In this document: piece by piece, positions 4,875 through 6,927 of the stretch
Layout of the letters: the number at the start of each line of letters is the position of its first letter
Numbering within the stretch: position 1 is the stretch's first letter
Translations under genes and position numbers: made by a program
Assembly: GCA_021786655.1 (NCBI GenBank)
Contig: JAJYMU010000098.1
Coordinates: 1 to 6,927 of the forward strand
Reading direction: 5' to 3'
DNA: 6,927 bases
Source: Bacteroidota bacterium
Lineage (GTDB): Bacteria; Bacteroidota; Ignavibacteria; Ignavibacteriales; Melioribacteraceae
The notes under the pieces: generated by a model
Seen by the model: only the letters and a program-made list of their open reading frames with translations
What the model was told of the DNA's origin: nothing
Databases searched by the model: none

Positions 4875-5552
4875 TTTGGAAGCTCCGTTCTGCAATAATA
4901 TTCTTCCGCATTCGGCGGTTGTTGCGCCGGTGGTTATCACGTCATCGATCAGAAGAATATTTTTATTCGGTATTCTCTTCTTCCGTTTCAAAGAAAACGC
5001 ATCTTTAACATTTTCTTTTCGTTCATCCAGCGACAATGCGGTTTGGGTTTCCGTAAATCTGTTTCGTTTAAGCAGATTTGTTTTCACCGGAATCTTGAGA
5101 GATGAACCGATTCCCTTCGCAATAAAATCGGATTGGTTATAACCGCGCTCGGCGCGTTTCAAGTGATGCAGCGGAACCGGAACAATCAGATCGATCTTCC
5201 ATTCCGTAATTCTTTCTCCAAGTTCTCGTGCAATTAATCTGCCGAGATATTTTCCCAGACTGAACTTTCCGCTGTATTTCAGTTCATGGATAACGTGCTG
5301 AAGTTCTTTATCCTTTTCAAAAACAAACAAAGAAATGAAATCGGCAATAATATTCTGCGAGAGGAATTTTCTTTCGTACTCGTTTTTCAATCGTGCGCTG
5401 TCTGCTCGCTGAATTTTTGACAAGCAAGAACCGCAAACCGATTTCTCGTCGCGTGAAAGTTTTACTCTGCATGATGGGCAGAAACACGGAAGAAAAAAAT
5501 CCGCGAAAGAAATAAAACTATTCGCCTTTTTAGGAAACGCCCCTTTCAACAA
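4842..5552 (-). CDS. comF: ComF family protein (amidophosphoribosyltransferase-like, competence-associated)
   Basis: A 236-residue ComF-type protein. In naturally competent bacteria ComF takes part in DNA uptake or processing of the incoming strand; in many others its role is undefined. An N-terminal zinc-ribbon-like segment has CPSC (25-28) and CGSC (40-43), with an additional C23. The phosphoribosyltransferase part follows: ELKYSG (90-95), VPVPLHHLKRAERGYNQSD (124-142), the ETQTALSLDERKENV block (168-182), and the PRPP loop ILLIDDVITTGAT (199-211). It ends GASKVYIASVAIAD. Length is normal. The likely start is TTG at 5552, preceded by GGGGAA (minus strand, 5562-5557). A second TTG follows immediately at 5549 and would have more usual spacing. 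The start overlaps the hemerythrin 3' end by 23 nt, suggesting translational coupling. Its 3' end is duplicated as a relic near 3828-3860. Confidence 0.92.
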   Translation of the reverse strand: MLKGAFPKKANSFISFADFFLPCFCPSCRVKLSRDEKSVCGSCLSKIQRADSARLKNEYERKFLSQNIIADFISLFVFEKDKELQHVIHELKYSGKFSLGKYLGRLIARELGERITEWKIDLIVPVPLHHLKRAERGYNQSDFIAKGIGSSLKIPVKTNLLKRNRFTETQTALSLDERKENVKDAFSLKRKKRIPNKNILLIDDVITTGATTAECGRILLQNGASKVYIASVAIAD

Positions 5553-5934
5553 AGTATTCCCCGCATTTTTTGTCGTTAATTTCGATGTGATTAAAAAACC
5601 ACACTTTTATTCTTTTCAACTGTTCCGATCCGAACGCTTCTTTGTCCTTGCCGTACTTTTCGGCGGTCTTGAGGATTTGATTGTAGAATCTATCGTGTTC
5701 AAGTTTGTGAGAAATGTAACCGGGGAAGCGGTGTTCTTTCATCATCTTCTCCTCGGTTGCAAAATGTTCTTCCAGATGTTCGATAAACTCGTTCAGCAAT
5801 TGAAAAGTTTTTTTCTTGTCGCAAGCCATTACGGAATCATAAATCGAATTAAGGTCATCGGCTAAACGGATATGCTGGTTGTCAATTTGTTCAACATGAA
5901 CCATGTCGGTTGGTGTCATTTCCATGAACTTCAT
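5530..5934 (-). CDS. bacteriohemerythrin (oxygen-binding di-iron protein)
   Basis: A 134-residue single-domain hemerythrin, a four-helix bundle that binds O2 at a non-heme di-iron centre in the cytosol. All seven expected ligands are visible: H21 (DNQH), H57 and E61 (EEHFATEE), H76 and H80 (SHKLEH), and H116 and D121 (NHIEIND). Spacing agrees with characterised bacteriohemerythrins. There is no signal peptide, membrane segment or fused signalling domain, so it is a stand-alone O2 carrier or sensor rather than a chemoreceptor input domain. The ATG at 5934 has AGAGG (minus strand, 5946-5942) 7 nt upstream; a Met at position 4 is a less likely start. It begins 20 nt after the stop of the upstream membrane-protein gene and overlaps comF by 23 nt, so all three are probably co-transcribed. 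The physiological link to these neighbours is not obvious. Confidence 0.95.
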   Translation of the reverse strand: MKFMEMTPTDMVHVEQIDNQHIRLADDLNSIYDSVMACDKKKTFQLLNEFIEHLEEHFATEEKMMKEHRFPGYISHKLEHDRFYNQILKTAEKYGKDKEAFGSEQLKRIKVWFFNHIEINDKKCGEYFVERGVS

Positions 5935-5941
5935 TGAGCTG

Positions 5942-5946
5942 CCTCT
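5942..5946 (-). promoter_or_regulatory. Shine-Dalgarno site for the hemerythrin gene
   Basis: AGAGG read on the minus strand lies 7 nt before the ATG at 5934, inside the short gap after the upstream gene's stop. It supports the full-length start over the Met at codon 4. Confidence 0.5.
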
Positions 5947-5954
5947 ATGTTATT

Positions 5955-6927
5955 CTAAATCATTCCCGATCTTTTTCTGACGAACCATTCGACAGCGAAC
6001 AAAAATATTATCAGCAGAAGAATCCATTCGTCAGACCAAAGCTGAAATTCGGATTTGGTTACTTTTTCCTTTGCGGATTCTTTGTTCAAATCTTTGAGCC
6101 GCTGCAACAAATTTTTATAATTATCTATTGTGTAGTACCTGCCGTTGCTGTGGCTGGCAAGCAATTGCAAAAAATCGGCGCGCATCCTCGTATCAACTTT
6201 TTCGATGTTCAGCTCGCTGACGTTGAATCTTCCAATGCCGCTCTTGAGCTTGTTGCCGTTCAAAGACGCTTCGCCGGAAAAAGTGTAATCTCCAAATTTG
6301 TTCGGATTATACTCGGCAGAGTACAATCCATTCCCGTCCGGCGTGAAAATGAGATTATATTTTTCGTTATTAAACAATAACTGTGCGGTTATTTTTGCCG
6401 TGTCAATGGGCGCGAAGGTCTGATCGTACAATTCCGCCTTGAGTTTAACCGTTTCATTTTGAAGATAAGTTTTTTTATCGGTTGTAATTTGAAACTGCTT
6501 CTGCTGGTTAGAAAGACTGAGCCATTTAACGATGTCGATCAAAAAGTTCGGGAAGAATGATGAATACTTATCGGCTGATTGCAGCTGCCACCGCCAGATA
6601 TCTCCAGCTAGAATGGAAAATGATCTTTGGTTCCCGATGCTTCGCAAAAGTATGAGCGGATTGTTGGTGAGCACGTTTCTAATTTTTGACCGGACGAGAA
6701 CGCTGCTTCCCGGTTTGCTTTGAAGCTCTGCCGCCATTTGAGTTACCGGCGGAAGATTTTGCCAAACATCTTTTTGGTTTGATATGCCGGAAAAGTATGA
6801 TGCAAATTCTTGTGTGACCAATTCCGGTTCAGCTTGAACAAAATCGTTTCCGGCTCTTGCTAAGGAGAAGGGAAGATTGCTTCCCAAACTTCTCAATCGC
6901 CCGGTACTCACACCATTTGATAGAAGG
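5955..6927 (-). CDS. C-terminal part of a large membrane-anchored extracytoplasmic protein (VWA / GATase-like membrane protein type), partial
   Basis: The frame is open to the window edge, so this is the C-terminal 324 or so codons of a longer gene; a GTG at 6911 is internal and should not be taken as the start. Counting from that codon: a domain to about 130 ends in the pattern NPLILLRSIGNQRSFSILAG then DIWRW (104-108) and a KWL at 129-131. An Ig-like beta-sandwich follows (about 140-235, opening with TDKKTYLQNETVKLKAELYD), then a charged region (about 245-292), one transmembrane helix (about 296-310) and a basic tail VRKRSGMI. This order is what I know from large bacterial membrane proteins in which a VWA- or glutamine-amidotransferase-like domain lies upstream, often in Bacteroidota. 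Those upstream domains are outside the window, so the call is tentative. The stop lies 20 nt before the hemerythrin start. Confidence 0.7.
   Translation of the reverse strand, partial: LLSNGVSTGRLRSLGSNLPFSLARAGNDFVQAEPELVTQEFASYFSGISNQKDVWQNLPPVTQMAAELQSKPGSSVLVRSKIRNVLTNNPLILLRSIGNQRSFSILAGDIWRWQLQSADKYSSFFPNFLIDIVKWLSLSNQQKQFQITTDKKTYLQNETVKLKAELYDQTFAPIDTAKITAQLLFNNEKYNLIFTPDGNGLYSAEYNPNKFGDYTFSGEASLNGNKLKSGIGRFNVSELNIEKVDTRMRADFLQLLASHSNGRYYTIDNYKNLLQRLKDLNKESAKEKVTKSEFQLWSDEWILLLIIFLFAVEWFVRKRSGMI

Noticed and set aside
5934..6380. 148-codon open frame on the plus strand
   Set aside because: It is antisense to the partial membrane-protein gene, which has domain-like features and a transmembrane segment; the plus-strand translation does not look like a real protein.
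6909..6911. GTG at 6911 as the start of the membrane-protein gene
   Set aside because: The frame stays open upstream to the window edge, and the visible part begins in the middle of a domain, so the true start lies outside the window.

Overview
The window is a moderate-GC, gene-dense bacterial chromosome segment. The likely source is the Bacteroidota/Chlorobi/Ignavibacteriota neighbourhood. This rests on a LytR_C membrane protein next to rsfS, a small secreted protein of a style I associate with Ignavibacteria-like genomes, frequent TTG starts (four of the seven complete long-known-type or predicted ORFs outside ridA), and GTAGGTCGAA-type palindromic repeats with a RAYT gene. That placement is an inference; no rRNA or other decisive marker is present.

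Left part (1-3707, plus strand): a RidA-family protein, a small secreted or outer-membrane hypothetical protein, then a tightly packed run of a LytR_C-domain membrane protein, the ribosomal silencing factor RsfS and arginyl-tRNA synthetase. The last three have gaps of 7 and 27 nt, all start with TTG, and probably form one transcription unit of housekeeping genes.

Middle (3708-4874): an accessory island. A 400-nt stretch without an intact gene holds a cluster of REP-like palindromes. Full modules have two hairpins enclosed by an outer TGTAG/CTACA pairing. Next comes a REP-associated tyrosine transposase (RAYT) with an HUH motif and a candidate catalytic Tyr. The same palindromic module lies inside the RAYT reading frame as exactly 57 nt (19 codons), with no frame disruption. 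A 60-nt direct repeat (3801-3860 and 4815-4874) brackets the RAYT region. Its right copy spans the REP hairpin and the true end of comF. Its left copy carries what looks like a relic of the last ten codons of a second comF.

Right part (4842-6927, minus strand): an apparent operon, read right to left. It holds the C-terminal part of a large membrane-anchored protein that runs off the window edge, a bacteriohemerythrin with all expected iron ligands, and a ComF-family phosphoribosyltransferase whose start overlaps the hemerythrin end. The operon converges on the RAYT gene, with one perfect REP hairpin in the 32-nt gap between the two stops.

The most interesting part is the RAYT island: a transposase gene that carries its own presumed substrate in frame, several diverging modules with compensatory stem changes, and a comF-tail relic that may be a scar of allele replacement or duplication.
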